NCBI GenBank assembly: GCA_036924085.1
Contig: JAVGWX010000013.1
Span: 41,695,893 to 41,759,892, forward strand
Direction: 5' to 3'
Length of the DNA stretch: 64,000 nt
DNA from: Ariolimax columbianus
Lineage: Eukaryota; Mollusca; Gastropoda; Stylommatophora; Arionidae
Shown piece by piece: positions 63,901 through 64,000 of this stretch; position 1 is the first letter of the stretch, and each line of letters opens with the position of its first letter. The notes under the pieces are model-generated. The model saw only the letters and a list, made by a program, of their open reading frames with translations, did no database searches and had not been told where the DNA came from. Position numbers and translations under genes: made by a program.

Positions 63901-64000
63901 GACACGCAGTCTCATATTATGTAGTGGTCGTAATTACAAGTCGTCAGTCGCTTATAGAGACAGTTTTCAAGTCACCCGATTCATCATAGTGATGCAGTCC

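Overview
This window is animal nuclear DNA, and a mollusc (probably a gastropod) is the best guess. The grounds are eukaryotic GT/AG splice signals around an exon that resembles TTC8/BBS8, many broken LINE (jockey/CR1/RTE-like), mariner and tRNA-derived SINE copies, and heavy micro- and minisatellite content. The taxon is inferred from the repeat style and not proven. Nothing bacterial, viral, CRISPR or operon-like was seen. Almost every long ORF lies in a tandem repeat or a dead transposon.

Layout. 1-3.2 kb: CT-rich minisatellite. 3.7-6.4 kb: a tandem array from repeat family C, a LINE scrap, and a mariner whose 3' coding end has blown up into a 20-bp minisatellite. 6.4-11.6 kb: retroposons A, B, C and F, LINE ends and a fold-back mariner. 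12.3-14.6 kb: a jockey-like RT/RNase H fragment embedded in a 27-28-bp minisatellite. 17.4 kb: the one host-gene exon (TTC8). 18.4-19.7 kb: a mariner on the minus strand. 20-28 kb: SINEs, LINE ends and a 73-bp array. 28-33.7 kb: trinucleotide tracts and 61-bp and 20-bp arrays. 33.9-36 kb: nested mariners with a SINE inside. 37.4-39.7 kb: LINE copies, including the longest conserved protein, an RNase H domain. 39.7-44.7 kb: micro- and minisatellites around a broken Tc1-like transposase. 44.8-49.8 kb: 23-bp, 48-bp and 27-31-bp arrays. 50-56.3 kb: nested A/B/C copies and 21-bp, 86-bp and 19-bp arrays. 56.5-63 kb: mariner, LINE and SINE fragments.

Family letters used here are local labels. A is a ~350-bp retroposon with (GAA)n or (GCCAA)n tails and target-site duplications (TSDs). 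B is a diverged relative of A. C is a ~340-bp repeat ending in caacaacaa. D is a (GA)n-plus-spacer tandem unit. E is a ~350-bp repeat. F is a SINE carrying the motif gacccagctgtaaatgggta. H is a short repeat near CTT tracts.

The recurring theme is that minisatellites appear to be born inside dispersed elements. This is visible in one mariner, two C copies and five A copies. Several insertions can be dated relative to each other by nesting and TSDs: A into A, A into B, A into a LINE, F into a mariner, a LINE tail into a Tc1-like element, E into a LINE, and probably a tRNA-SINE into B. All similarities were judged by eye; no database or alignment was run.
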